NCBI GenBank assembly: GCA_002862805.1
Contig: PKEA01000034.1
Location: forward strand, 1-64,000
DNA: 64,000 nt
Reading direction: 5' to 3'
Origin: Flavobacteriaceae bacterium
GTDB lineage: Bacteria > Bacteroidota > Bacteroidia > Flavobacteriales > Flavobacteriaceae
Part shown: piece after piece, positions 16,867 through 26,363 of the stretch
How positions within the stretch are numbered: position 1 is the first letter of the stretch
Layout: every line of letters starts with the position of its first letter
Notes under the pieces: model-generated
Database searches by the model: none
What the model was told of the DNA's origin: nothing
Seen by the model: only the letters and a program-made list of their open reading frames with translations
Position numbers and translations under genes: made by a program

Positions 16867-18135
16867 ATGGAATCTATACAAGCCACAAAACAACGATTTG
16901 AAATCATTGGAAATGATCCAAAATTAAATCGTGCTATTGAAAAAGCAATACAGGTTGCTCCTACTGATATTTCTGTATTAGTAACTGGGGAAAGTGGTGT
17001 TGGTAAAGAAAGTATTCCCAAAATAATCCATTCACTTTCTCATCGCAAGCATGCAAAATATATAGCTGTAAACTGTGGAGCAATACCAGAAGGTACGATT
17101 GACAGTGAATTATTTGGACACGAAAAAGGTTCGTTTACTGGCGCAACAAACTCTCGTGATGGGTATTTTGAAGTGGCTGATGGAGGGACTATATTTTTAG
17201 ACGAAGTTGGTGAATTACCGCTAACCACTCAAGTACGTTTATTACGTGTTTTAGAAAATGGCGAATTTATTAAAGTTGGTTCTTCAAAAGTTCAAAAAAC
17301 AAATGTTCGAATAGTAGCTGCCACAAACGTTAACATGTTTGATGCTATTGAAAAAGGAAAATTTAGAGAAGATTTATATTACCGTTTAAGTACTGTAGAA
17401 ATTTTACTTCCTCCTTTAAGAGAAAGAAAAGAAGACATTCATTTATTGTTTAGAAAATTTGCGGCTGATTTTGCTCATAAATACAAAATGCCTCCTATTA
17501 AATTATCTAACGAAGCTATTCAATATCTTATTCAATATAGATGGAGTGGTAATATTAGGCAATTACGAAATATTGCCGAACAAATTTCTGTTCTTGAAAC
17601 CAACAGAGAAACTTCGCTGCAAACTTTAAAAGGATATCTACCTCAACAAGGAAATAATTTACCATCGGTAGTTAACAATCAAAAATCTGAAAACGATTTT
17701 AGCAACGAGCGTGAAATTTTATACAAAGTGCTATTCGATATGAAAAGCGATTTGAATGATTTAAAGAAGCTCACTCTTGAATTAATGCAAAATGGAACAT
17801 CTAAAGTTCAGGAAGATCAGAAAAATTTAATTAAAAGAATTTACGAAAAAAGTGAAGATAATTCTATCTTTGAAAACGAGAAAAAACAAGAACTCCTTCC
17901 TCAAGCTACAAATGAAATAATTCAAGAAGAATTTATTGACGAGGAAGAAGATGATTCTAATTACCTTTTCGCAGAAACAGTTGAAGAAGAAGAAACACTG
18001 AGTCTAGAAGCTAAAGAAATTGAATTGATTAAAAAATCGTTAGAACGAAATAACGGAAAAAGAAAAGCTGCCGCTGACGAATTAGGAATCTCCGAAAGAA
18101 CACTTTACAGAAAAATCAAACAATACGATTTATAA
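16867..18135 (+). CDS. Orphan sigma-54-type AAA+ transcriptional activator
   Basis: 422 residues. The AAA+ domain starts almost at the N-terminus (about 10-250): Walker A GESGVGKE, a GSFTGA loop (usual form GAFTGA), Walker B GGTIFLDEVGE, and the arginine region FREDLYYRL/PPLRERKEDI. An acidic, poorly conserved linker (about 255-375) precedes a Fis-type helix-turn-helix (AAADELGISERTLYRKI) at the C-terminus. There is no receiver, PAS or GAF domain, so control may be by level or partner. It sits 54 bp after miaB and 7 bp before the lptE-like gene, suggesting one transcript. Targets are unknown; a weak sigma-54-like site lies before groES. Confidence 0.93.
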   Translation: MESIQATKQRFEIIGNDPKLNRAIEKAIQVAPTDISVLVTGESGVGKESIPKIIHSLSHRKHAKYIAVNCGAIPEGTIDSELFGHEKGSFTGATNSRDGYFEVADGGTIFLDEVGELPLTTQVRLLRVLENGEFIKVGSSKVQKTNVRIVAATNVNMFDAIEKGKFREDLYYRLSTVEILLPPLRERKEDIHLLFRKFAADFAHKYKMPPIKLSNEAIQYLIQYRWSGNIRQLRNIAEQISVLETNRETSLQTLKGYLPQQGNNLPSVVNNQKSENDFSNEREILYKVLFDMKSDLNDLKKLTLELMQNGTSKVQEDQKNLIKRIYEKSEDNSIFENEKKQELLPQATNEIIQEEFIDEEEDDSNYLFAETVEEEETLSLEAKEIELIKKSLERNNGKRKAAADELGISERTLYRKIKQYDL

Positions 18136-18142
18136 ATAAAAA

Positions 18143-18646
18143 ATGAAAAAAGGAATTTATATAATACTAATTGGATTAACGCTTACTTTAAATAGTTGTA
18201 GTGTTTATAATTTCACAGGAACCGGAAAAATTGACGCTGATACATTTCAAGTAAATTATTTTCAAAACAATGCTGAACTGGTTGAACCTGGAATTGAAAG
18301 AAATTTTACAATTACATTACAGGAAATTTTACAAAACCAAACAAGCTTAAACCTTACTAATCAAGGCGGCGACTTATTATATGAAGGCGAAATTGTTGAG
18401 TATAGAATTACTCCAATGACAGCAACTTCTAATCAAACAGCAGCACAAAACAGACTAACAATTGCAGTGATGGTCCGTTTTTCAAATAAAAACAAAGAAG
18501 AAGATAATTTTGAAAAACGTTTTTCTTTTTATCATGATTATGATGCAAACGAACAAATGACAGGAACAAGGCTAACAACTGCTCTTGATGAAATTTTTGA
18601 AAGAATTACTCAAGACATCTTTAATGAATCATTAGCTAAATGGTAA
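18143..18646 (+). CDS. LptE-family lipoprotein (lipopolysaccharide assembly)
   Basis: 167 residues. The signal peptide ends in lipobox LTLNSC (Cys19), and the mature part has a single alpha/beta domain with INY/NYFQNNAELVEPG and FTITLQEILQNQT motifs typical of the LptE-like family of Bacteroidota. LptE plugs the LptD barrel during lipopolysaccharide export. No lptD lies nearby. The gene starts 7 bp after the activator gene and ends 15 bp before the TPR-like gene. Confidence 0.85.
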   Translation: MKKGIYIILIGLTLTLNSCSVYNFTGTGKIDADTFQVNYFQNNAELVEPGIERNFTITLQEILQNQTSLNLTNQGGDLLYEGEIVEYRITPMTATSNQTAAQNRLTIAVMVRFSNKNKEEDNFEKRFSFYHDYDANEQMTGTRLTTALDEIFERITQDIFNESLAKW

Positions 18647-18661
18647 TTAAAAGAAAATAAT

Positions 18662-19435
18662 TTGAACAGTACTGAATTAACATATTTACTTAACAAACCT
18701 TTCGCTTTAAATGAAAAGCAAACCGTTGCATTGGAAACAGTTCTTCATGAATTCCCCTATTTTCAAGCAGCAAGAGTTCTTCATTTAAAAGGATTGCTAA
18801 ATCAAGAAAGTTTCAGATACAATTATGAATTAAAAAAAACAGCAGCCAATACTGTTGACAGATCAATACTTTTTAATTTCATTACTTCAAATGAGTTTAC
18901 GACTATTCAAAGTAACTTAATTGACCTAGAGATAGAACATATTAATAATATAAGCGTTGTTCAAAGCGAAATAATTGAGGAAATAAAAGTTCAAGATTCT
19001 GCAATAGAAGTTGAAACCGAAAACATTGATTTGGAAATAGGAAAACCTTTAGCATTTGAAAACAGCGAAAAACATTCATTTCAAGAATGGTTAACATTAA
19101 CAAAAATAACACCTATTGAAAGGAAAGAGGATTCTGAAATTGAAGAATTTACAGAAGAAAAACAAAAAAAAATAGAACTTATTGACCGATTTATTGAATT
19201 AAATCCAAAAATTTCACCTGTAAAAGAAAACGCTAAAACACCTTTAAACATTAACATAAACAAAGATGAACCAACGCACTTAATGACTGAAACGTTAGCA
19301 AAAGTTTATTTAGAACAAAAAAAATTCAATAAAGCAATACAAGCTTATGAGATTTTAATTTTGAAATATCCAGAAAAAAGTAGTTTCTTTGCAGACCGAA
19401 TAAAAAAAATAAAAGATTTACAACAAAATAATTAA
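18662..19435 (+). CDS. TPR-like protein of unknown function
   Basis: 257 residues, with an apparent TTG start (no nearby ATG; the TTG gives NSTELTYLLNKPFALNEKQ, which looks like a natural N-terminus). Helical N-terminal part with a FPYFQAARVLHLKGLLNQ segment, an acidic middle region, then a C-terminal helix pair (ETLAKVYLEQKKFNKAIQAYEILILKYPEKSSFFADRI) that is a clear TPR repeat. No signal peptide. It lies between lptE-like and secG in one transcript, so a role at the cell envelope is possible but not shown. Confidence 0.8.
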   Translation: MNSTELTYLLNKPFALNEKQTVALETVLHEFPYFQAARVLHLKGLLNQESFRYNYELKKTAANTVDRSILFNFITSNEFTTIQSNLIDLEIEHINNISVVQSEIIEEIKVQDSAIEVETENIDLEIGKPLAFENSEKHSFQEWLTLTKITPIERKEDSEIEEFTEEKQKKIELIDRFIELNPKISPVKENAKTPLNININKDEPTHLMTETLAKVYLEQKKFNKAIQAYEILILKYPEKSSFFADRIKKIKDLQQNN

Positions 19436-19437
19436 TT

Positions 19438-19797
19438 ATGGGATTCACAGGTTTTTTAATCGCAATAGCATTAGTTTGCTTTTTATTAATATTAGCAGTT
19501 ATGGTTCAAAACCCTAAAGGTGGAGGATTAGACTCTTCTTTTGGAGGTTCTCAACAAATGGGTGGAGTACAAAAAACTACAGACTTTTTAGATAAGAGTA
19601 CTTGGACATTAGGTGGTATTTTAATTGCATTAATATTATTATCTACACTTGCTTTTAATAATGGAAACACAAGTGGTTCAAAAATATTAGGAAACGATGA
19701 TGCAGCAGCTCCTGCTACTACAACTATCGCTCCTACACCTGAAGCTACTCAACAAGCAGCTGAAACTGCAACTTCAACTGAAGAAGAAGCAAAATAA
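19438..19797 (+). CDS. secG: Preprotein translocase subunit SecG
   Basis: 119 residues. Two hydrophobic helices (about 5-23 and 58-76) flank the SecG signature VMVQNPKGGGLDSSFGGSQQMGGVQKTTDFLDKSTW. A low-complexity Ala/Thr/Glu tail follows, common in Bacteroidota SecG. It is part of the SecYEG channel. It begins 2 bp after the previous stop, implying translational coupling, and is followed by a strong terminator. Confidence 0.95.
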   Translation: MGFTGFLIAIALVCFLLILAVMVQNPKGGGLDSSFGGSQQMGGVQKTTDFLDKSTWTLGGILIALILLSTLAFNNGNTSGSKILGNDDAAAPATTTIAPTPEATQQAAETATSTEEEAK

Positions 19798-19819
19798 GCT
19801 TAAACAATATTTTAAAAAT

Positions 19820-19848
19820 GCCAGCCTGTCAGTGCTGGCTTTTTTTTT
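19820..19848 (+). terminator. Terminator of the miaB-secG gene group
   Basis: GCCAGC pairs with GCTGGC over an 8-base loop, followed by T9. Confidence 0.92.
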
Positions 19849-19874
19849 ACAAGAAAAATTGTCATAAAAATGCT

Positions 19875-19890
19875 TTGGCACAATTTCTGA
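19875..19890 (+). promoter_or_regulatory. Weak sigma-54-like site upstream of groES
   Basis: TTGGCACAATTTCTGA resembles the -24/-12 form TGGCAC-N5-TTGC, with GG at 19877-19878 and GA (instead of GC) exactly 10 bases later. No TAnnTTTG box and no CIRCE inverted repeat are visible in this gap. It starts 59 bp upstream of the groES ATG. The mismatch at the -12 C makes this tentative. Confidence 0.35.
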
Positions 19891-19933
19891 CCATTTTTAA
19901 ACAATCAAATAAAATTAAAAAATATAATAAATT

Positions 19934-20212
19934 ATGTCACTAAACATTAAACCACTTTCAGATCGCGTAGTTATAGAGCCAATGGCTGCTGAAACTACAA
20001 CTGCTTCAGGATTAATTATTCCTGACACTGCAAAAGAAAAACCACAAAAAGGAACAGTTGTTGCAGTTGGAAACGGTAAAAAAGATCATACAATGACTGT
20101 TAAGGTTGGAGACACAGTATTGTATGGAAAATATTCTGGTACAGAATTAAAATATGAAGGCGCAGATTATCTTATCATGAAAGAAGAAGAAATTTACGCA
20201 ATTTTAGGTTAA
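19934..20212 (+). CDS. groES: Co-chaperonin GroES
   Basis: 92 residues. It begins [14 protein letters not shown] and contains the mobile-loop region [23 protein letters not shown], followed by [14 protein letters not shown] and the end EEEIYAILG, all typical of GroES. It caps the GroEL ring during folding. It lies 30 bp before groEL. The upstream gap carries no CIRCE element, so HrcA-type control is unlikely. Confidence 0.97.
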   Translation: MSLNIKPLSDRVVIEPMAAETTTASGLIIPDTAKEKPQKGTVVAVGNGKKDHTMTVKVGDTVLYGKYSGTELKYEGADYLIMKEEEIYAILG

Positions 20213-20227
20213 TAATTTACTCATTAA

Positions 20228-21871
<1,644 letters not shown>

Positions 21872-21897
21872 TTTAAAACTTCATAATTTATATAAAA

Positions 21898-21926
21898 AAC
21901 CGATTAGAAATTCTAATCGGTTTTTT
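21898..21926. terminator. Terminator between groEL and the convergent DUF2490 gene
   Basis: CCGATTAGA pairs with TCTAATCGG over a 3-base loop, with A-rich left flank and T6 right flank, so it can act in both directions. Confidence 0.9.
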
Positions 21927-21944
21927 GTTAATATATCTAAAAAA

Positions 21945-22703
21945 TTATTCTTTTTTTGTCCAATCAAAGTTAGTAATATAAGACACTCTAACCGTTGGAT
22001 TACTTTCTTGTATTGTATTCGAAAAATTCCAAATATTTTGATGAATGTAATTCAATTGCAATTGATGATTTGAATTTATATTATAACCTAATCCAACAAT
22101 TATTCTATTTTGATTAAAAAGTGTTTTCCCAGCATTTGAACCTATATTTAAAAACATTTCATCTCCAGCAACAGCAAAAAGTTTGGTTTTATCATCAACT
22201 TTTGTCAATGCATAATTAGCTAAAAACATATATCGAACCCTATTTCGGTATTCATAATGATCAATTTCAAAATCACCAGAAGTTATATTTAATTTAGTAA
22301 TTCCTACAAATTTATTTTCATCTCTTAAGCGATGAATAAATTTAAAATCTCCTATTGAATGCGTATAAACACCTTGTATCCAAATATGATTTTCTGGGCT
22401 CGTAATTTTATTCATAGCAGGATCTCCATATGAATATGTTTCATAATGTGTAAATCCTAAGCTTCCTGTAAATTTTGATGTAAATTTATAATCAAATGAT
22501 GGACGAATAAACCACTGTTGTTTTTCTGAAAACCCATTGGCATATCGCATAGTTGCTTCTAAAGTAAATGAAGTCTTCTCTGAAATCATATTTTTTCCAA
22601 CATAATGAAACCAAATATCATTATTTTGACTTTTCAATTGAGAAAATGATTTAATTGAAAACAAGACTACAAGAGCAAATATTAAAACTATTTTATTTTT
22701 CAT
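21945..22703 (-). CDS. DUF2490 family outer-membrane protein
   Basis: 252 residues. A signal peptide (MKNKIVLIFALVVLFSIKSFS) is followed by a beta-strand-rich barrel of the DUF2490 type: NDIWFHYVGKNMIS, FIRPSFDYKFTSKFTGSLGFTHYETY, RLRDENKF, and the YRNRVRYMF block. The family is predicted to be outer membrane. The start at 22703 is chosen over an upstream TTG/ATG extension because it gives a clean signal peptide. It is the last gene of the dab/sulP cluster. A 10-bp-stem hairpin precedes it, so it may be expressed differently from sulP. A porin-like role is only inference. Confidence 0.75.
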   Translation of the reverse strand: MKNKIVLIFALVVLFSIKSFSQLKSQNNDIWFHYVGKNMISEKTSFTLEATMRYANGFSEKQQWFIRPSFDYKFTSKFTGSLGFTHYETYSYGDPAMNKITSPENHIWIQGVYTHSIGDFKFIHRLRDENKFVGITKLNITSGDFEIDHYEYRNRVRYMFLANYALTKVDDKTKLFAVAGDEMFLNIGSNAGKTLFNQNRIIVGLGYNINSNHQLQLNYIHQNIWNFSNTIQESNPTVRVSYITNFDWTKKE

Positions 22704-22730
22704 GTTTTTTATTTTTAATAGGATAGCGCC

Positions 22731-22758
22731 AAGCGCCTTATACATAATTAAGGCGCTT
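22731..22758 (-). repeat. Hairpin in the sulP-DUF2490 gap
   Basis: A perfect 10-bp inverted repeat (AAGCGCCTTA/TAAGGCGCTT) with an 8-base loop. No U-run follows directly on the minus strand, so it is not a standard terminator. A second GGCGC follows on the DUF2490 side. It may stabilise or attenuate the transcript. Confidence 0.7.
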
Positions 22759-22790
22759 ATAACTAAATAAGTAATCTAACTAACTCAATA

Positions 22791-24389
22791 TTATTTATTT
22801 TTTCTTCCTGACAATGGGTGAGCTGAAAGTGGTTGATGATTTTCTAAACCAATAATTGTAACTGTACTATTATCATTTGACTCATAATCATGTTTAAAAT
22901 GTTCTAAATTTTCCATTACGGAATGATCAACGAGTTTTGTTTTCTTTAAATCAATAGTAACATTAAATCCCGGAGGGATCGATTCTAGCTTTCGCTTTAC
23001 TCCTAAATAATTAGTAAAAATAGCAGCTTTATCAATTTCAACTAAATAATTATTACCTTCAAAAGAAACTAAAGTTGGAGCTTTAAAGAAAGAAGAAATA
23101 GGTGTTCCATTAACTAAATGAATAATCATTTTTAAGATAATTCCGGCTGCAATACCAACTAATAAGTCTTCAAACAATGTAAAGAAAATAGTAACTAAGA
23201 AAATTGCTAATTGTTCTTTCCCAATTTGAAAAGTATGAATAAACTCTTTTGGATGAGATAATTTAATTCCAACAGTAATTAACATAGCTGCTAAAGCTGC
23301 ATTAGGAATCATCTCTAAAATTGGCGAAGCTAGCAAAACAAAAGCTAAGATAAAAACACCATGAAAAAAGTTTGCCCAACGTGTTTTTGCGCCATTATTA
23401 ACATTTGAAGAAGAACGAGCCACCTCAGAAATCATTGGCAAACCACCTAAGAATGCTGCGAAAGTATTTCCTATTCCAACAGCAATCAAATCTTTATTCA
23501 TGTCTGATTTACGTTTAAAAGGATCCATTAAATCAATTGCTTTAACTGTTAAAAGAGACTCTAAAGAACCGACCAACGCGAACATGATAACATATTTAAT
23601 AAAAATACCGGTTTGAGAAAAGCCATCAAAACTGGCATTAAAACCTAAAGCATCAACAAAGTTTCCAATTTTCACTAATGCGTAAGCTGGTTCCGTTTCT
23701 TTAAAGTGCATGAACAATTCACAAGGAATAGCAAACAACAACACTACTAATGGAGCTGGAATCATTTTAATACTTTTGTTTTTGATATAAGGCCAACCCA
23801 TCATAATCGCTAAACTTACAACACCAATAAACGTAGCTTTTGGATCTAAATTCATGATAAAATTTGGAATATTTGCTAATAATTCTAATGGCCCTTTTCC
23901 TTTTCCTAAAGCAGGATCATCATTCAATAAAACCGGAATTTGTTTTGCTATAATTATAATCCCAATAGCAGCCAACATTCCATGAATAGCAGAAAGCGGA
24001 AAAAAATCGGCAAGTTTACCTAATTTAAAAACGCCAAATAATATTTGAACCACACCTGCAACAACCATGGCACCTAATGCTAATTTCCAACCTAAAATAG
24101 GGTCTCCCTGTCCAAATTCGGCAACAGAACCAGCAACAATTACAATTAAACCAGCAGCTGGTCCTTTTATGGTCAATCGAGATCCCATCATGAAACTCAC
24201 CACAATACCACCAATAATAGCAGTTAATAAACCCATAACAGGCGGAAATTCTGAAGCTTTTGCAATTCCTAAACTTAAAGGTAATGCTAATAAGAAAACT
24301 ATAAATCCTGAAATAGCATCTGTTTTAAAGTTTTCTTTTAAACCTGCTAAACCATCAGCAGGAATCATTTTTTTTATGGTTGTATTCAT
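22791..24389 (-). CDS. SulP-family anion transporter, probable bicarbonate carrier
   Basis: 532 residues. About 10-12 hydrophobic segments begin at residue 30 with the family start (AGLKENFKTDAISGFIVFLLALPLSLGIAKASEFPPVMGLLTAI). SulP signatures are RLTIKGPAAGLIVIVAGS and VGIGNTFAAFLGGLPMISEVARSS. A STAS-type domain lies at the C-terminus (about 430-530, with VTIDLKKTKLVDHSVMENL). SulP proteins carry sulfate, bicarbonate or other anions. Its position after dabA-dabB suggests bicarbonate, by inference. A 5' extension beginning with MTINIKTY is possible; ATG 24389 is preferred. Confidence 0.88.
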   Translation of the reverse strand: MNTTIKKMIPADGLAGLKENFKTDAISGFIVFLLALPLSLGIAKASEFPPVMGLLTAIIGGIVVSFMMGSRLTIKGPAAGLIVIVAGSVAEFGQGDPILGWKLALGAMVVAGVVQILFGVFKLGKLADFFPLSAIHGMLAAIGIIIIAKQIPVLLNDDPALGKGKGPLELLANIPNFIMNLDPKATFIGVVSLAIMMGWPYIKNKSIKMIPAPLVVLLFAIPCELFMHFKETEPAYALVKIGNFVDALGFNASFDGFSQTGIFIKYVIMFALVGSLESLLTVKAIDLMDPFKRKSDMNKDLIAVGIGNTFAAFLGGLPMISEVARSSSNVNNGAKTRWANFFHGVFILAFVLLASPILEMIPNAALAAMLITVGIKLSHPKEFIHTFQIGKEQLAIFLVTIFFTLFEDLLVGIAAGIILKMIIHLVNGTPISSFFKAPTLVSFEGNNYLVEIDKAAIFTNYLGVKRKLESIPPGFNVTIDLKKTKLVDHSVMENLEHFKHDYESNDNSTVTIIGLENHQPLSAHPLSGRKNK

Positions 24390-24414
24390 ATATGTTTTTA
24401 TATTTATTGTCAAA

Positions 24415-24431
24415 CCTGAAATTGATTCAGG
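24415..24431 (-). repeat. Small hairpin in the sulP leader
   Basis: CCTGAA pairs with TTCAGG over a 5-base loop about 26 bp upstream of the sulP start, without a following U-run. It may influence sulP expression. Confidence 0.5.
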
Positions 24432-24464
24432 GTCTTTTTATTTTTATAATTGAAGTTGATTTTA

Positions 24465-24488
24465 CAATTGATATTGCAATTGATATTA
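24465..24488 (-). repeat. Adjacent 12-bp direct repeats after dabB
   Basis: Two near-identical 12-mers (CAATTGATATTG and CAATTGATATTA) lie end to end, abutting the dabB stop codon. Two further degenerate copies can be seen on the sulP side. Possible binding site or replication-slippage product. Confidence 0.5.
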
Positions 24489-26357
24489 TTACGAAGAACG
24501 ATAAGGTATTTCGTGATAGGTTTTAACATGTGGCCCAAGGAATAATCGAGTGTAAATTCGAATTCCTGCAATACCAGAAACGATAAAACTTGAAGCTATA
24601 AAGAAAGCTAGCATTACTTGATGACTTTCGATATGACTAAAAATTAAATCTTCACCAATAAATGTAGTTGTAATTGGAAACCCTGTTACTCCTAAAGCTG
24701 CTAATAAAAAGAAAAAAGCAAATTTTGGATGTTCATAAACGTGACCCAAATATTGATTTAAACTCACTTTTTCTTCCATTTTCTTAAGATATAATAGTGA
24801 TGCATATCCGACAAATCCGGCAACAATAATTCCTGATAGATAAACTACTAATTCCGAATAATCTATTTTTTCATTAAAAACTATAGCTAATGAAATCCAG
24901 AAGTGATTTAAAACAATTAACATCCAAGCTATAAAAGGACTTTTTCTTTCGGAAAATGATTTAAAAACAAATAATAATCCTATAAAAGCAAATACTTCAG
25001 GTAGAACTGAAACTATTTGTGTAGGCACAATACTCTTAAATTCATAAAGTAAAATTCCTATAACAAATGTTGGAATAAAAACTAAAATCAATCGTTTTAA
25101 GTTTAAAAAATCTAAAGACTTACCTAAGGTTTTTAGAGGTTTCCAAAGCACAATTGCCATAAAACTTTCCAAATTAAATTCTTTTAAACTCCATACATAA
25201 AGTGCATATTCAATTCGTTTTGGAAAAGTATTTTTAATTCCTCTTTCTTTAGGCTGAAAATTATAAAACTGCTCACGAATCATATAACTCACAACAGAAG
25301 GAGAAACCAATAATTGATACGTTCTTAAAAAAGCATTTCCTGCAAAATGAAACAAAGCCAATGTTTCAAAACCAAGTGCTACTTCAATAAAAATTAAACC
25401 AATTTGAGAAATTGAACTATAAGCAACTTGACTTTTAACAGATGACTGAACTTTTGCCATATAAGCAGCCATAATACTAGTTGTTAATCCCATTAAACCA
25501 ATTGCAATTCGGATTGAGGTTTGATGTTCCCAAAAAGGAAAAGTTCGCAACATTAAGAAAACTCCCAAATGCACAGAAAGAGAACCGTAGAATATCGCGC
25601 TCGAAGGTGTTGGTCCTTCCATAGCTCTTGGTAACCAAGACGAAAACGGAATTTGAGCCGATTTTGCCGCAGCTGCTAAGACTAATGAAAGTGCGATAAA
25701 TGCCCCTATTAAAGTGTGATTTTGCAAATGCTCATTTACCAACTCAAAATTATTCATTTTCATAAAAGTGATGTTTTCATGAAATAAATGATGACTTGCC
25801 CACATGGCTAATATCATTCCGATATCTCCAATTCTATAAATTGAAAACACTTTAAAAGCGTTTTTAACTGGCAAATAACGTTCCCTATAAAAAGCAATTA
25901 ATAAGAAAGAAGAAATTCCGATGATTTCCCAACCAATAAAAAGAGTTTCAAAATTTCCTGAAAGAATCGCTAAATTGTAGCCAAAAAAGAAAAACAAAAC
26001 TGTGTTAAAAAAACGTTTATATCCTTTTTCTCTGTGTAAATAATAACGGCTATACGTAGTAATCATTGAAGTTAATAAAGCTCCAATAAACAAATAAACT
26101 GCCGAAATTTTATCAAAATAAAAATCAATAAAAAACTCGTAATGATCTGTTTTTAATAATGTAATTTCATTTAAATTTAAATGTGCTGCACCGTTAAATA
26201 CCCAAAATATGATAAAAACAACTAATGCTACTAATTGAATAAAAACGGTTCCAAATGCTACTCTTGAAATTAAAGTTTCCTTTTTTTCTGGCAACAATAA
26301 ACTTATGATAAAGCCAACTAATGGTAAGGCTATAAAAAACTGTAATATCTCGTTCAT
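24489..26357 (-). CDS. dabB: DabB-like proton-conducting membrane subunit
   Basis: 622 residues with many transmembrane helices. It resembles NuoL/MrpA proton-conducting subunits: SAVYLFIGALLTSMITTYSRYYL, IGWEIIGISSFLLIAFYRERYLPVKNAFKVF, SIYRIGDIGMILAMW and AKSAQIPFSSWLPRAMEGPTPSSA. No other Complex I genes lie nearby, and it directly follows dabA (6 bp gap), the DAB layout. In the known system DabB energises DabA with a proton or ion gradient. It was likely called NADH dehydrogenase subunit L in older annotation; that is probably wrong here. Confidence 0.9.
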   Translation of the reverse strand: MNEILQFFIALPLVGFIISLLLPEKKETLISRVAFGTVFIQLVALVVFIIFWVFNGAAHLNLNEITLLKTDHYEFFIDFYFDKISAVYLFIGALLTSMITTYSRYYLHREKGYKRFFNTVLFFFFGYNLAILSGNFETLFIGWEIIGISSFLLIAFYRERYLPVKNAFKVFSIYRIGDIGMILAMWASHHLFHENITFMKMNNFELVNEHLQNHTLIGAFIALSLVLAAAAKSAQIPFSSWLPRAMEGPTPSSAIFYGSLSVHLGVFLMLRTFPFWEHQTSIRIAIGLMGLTTSIMAAYMAKVQSSVKSQVAYSSISQIGLIFIEVALGFETLALFHFAGNAFLRTYQLLVSPSVVSYMIREQFYNFQPKERGIKNTFPKRIEYALYVWSLKEFNLESFMAIVLWKPLKTLGKSLDFLNLKRLILVFIPTFVIGILLYEFKSIVPTQIVSVLPEVFAFIGLLFVFKSFSERKSPFIAWMLIVLNHFWISLAIVFNEKIDYSELVVYLSGIIVAGFVGYASLLYLKKMEEKVSLNQYLGHVYEHPKFAFFFLLAALGVTGFPITTTFIGEDLIFSHIESHQVMLAFFIASSFIVSGIAGIRIYTRLFLGPHVKTYHEIPYRSS

Positions 26358-26363
26358 AATTCC

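Noticed and set aside
19849-19933. CIRCE operator for HrcA upstream of groES
   Set aside because: No TTAGCACTC/GAGTGCTAA-type inverted repeat is present.
24067-24453. 128-residue plus-strand reading frame over the sulP start
   Set aside because: Antisense to a confident transporter gene; proline/lysine-rich composition and no promoter box support a shadow.
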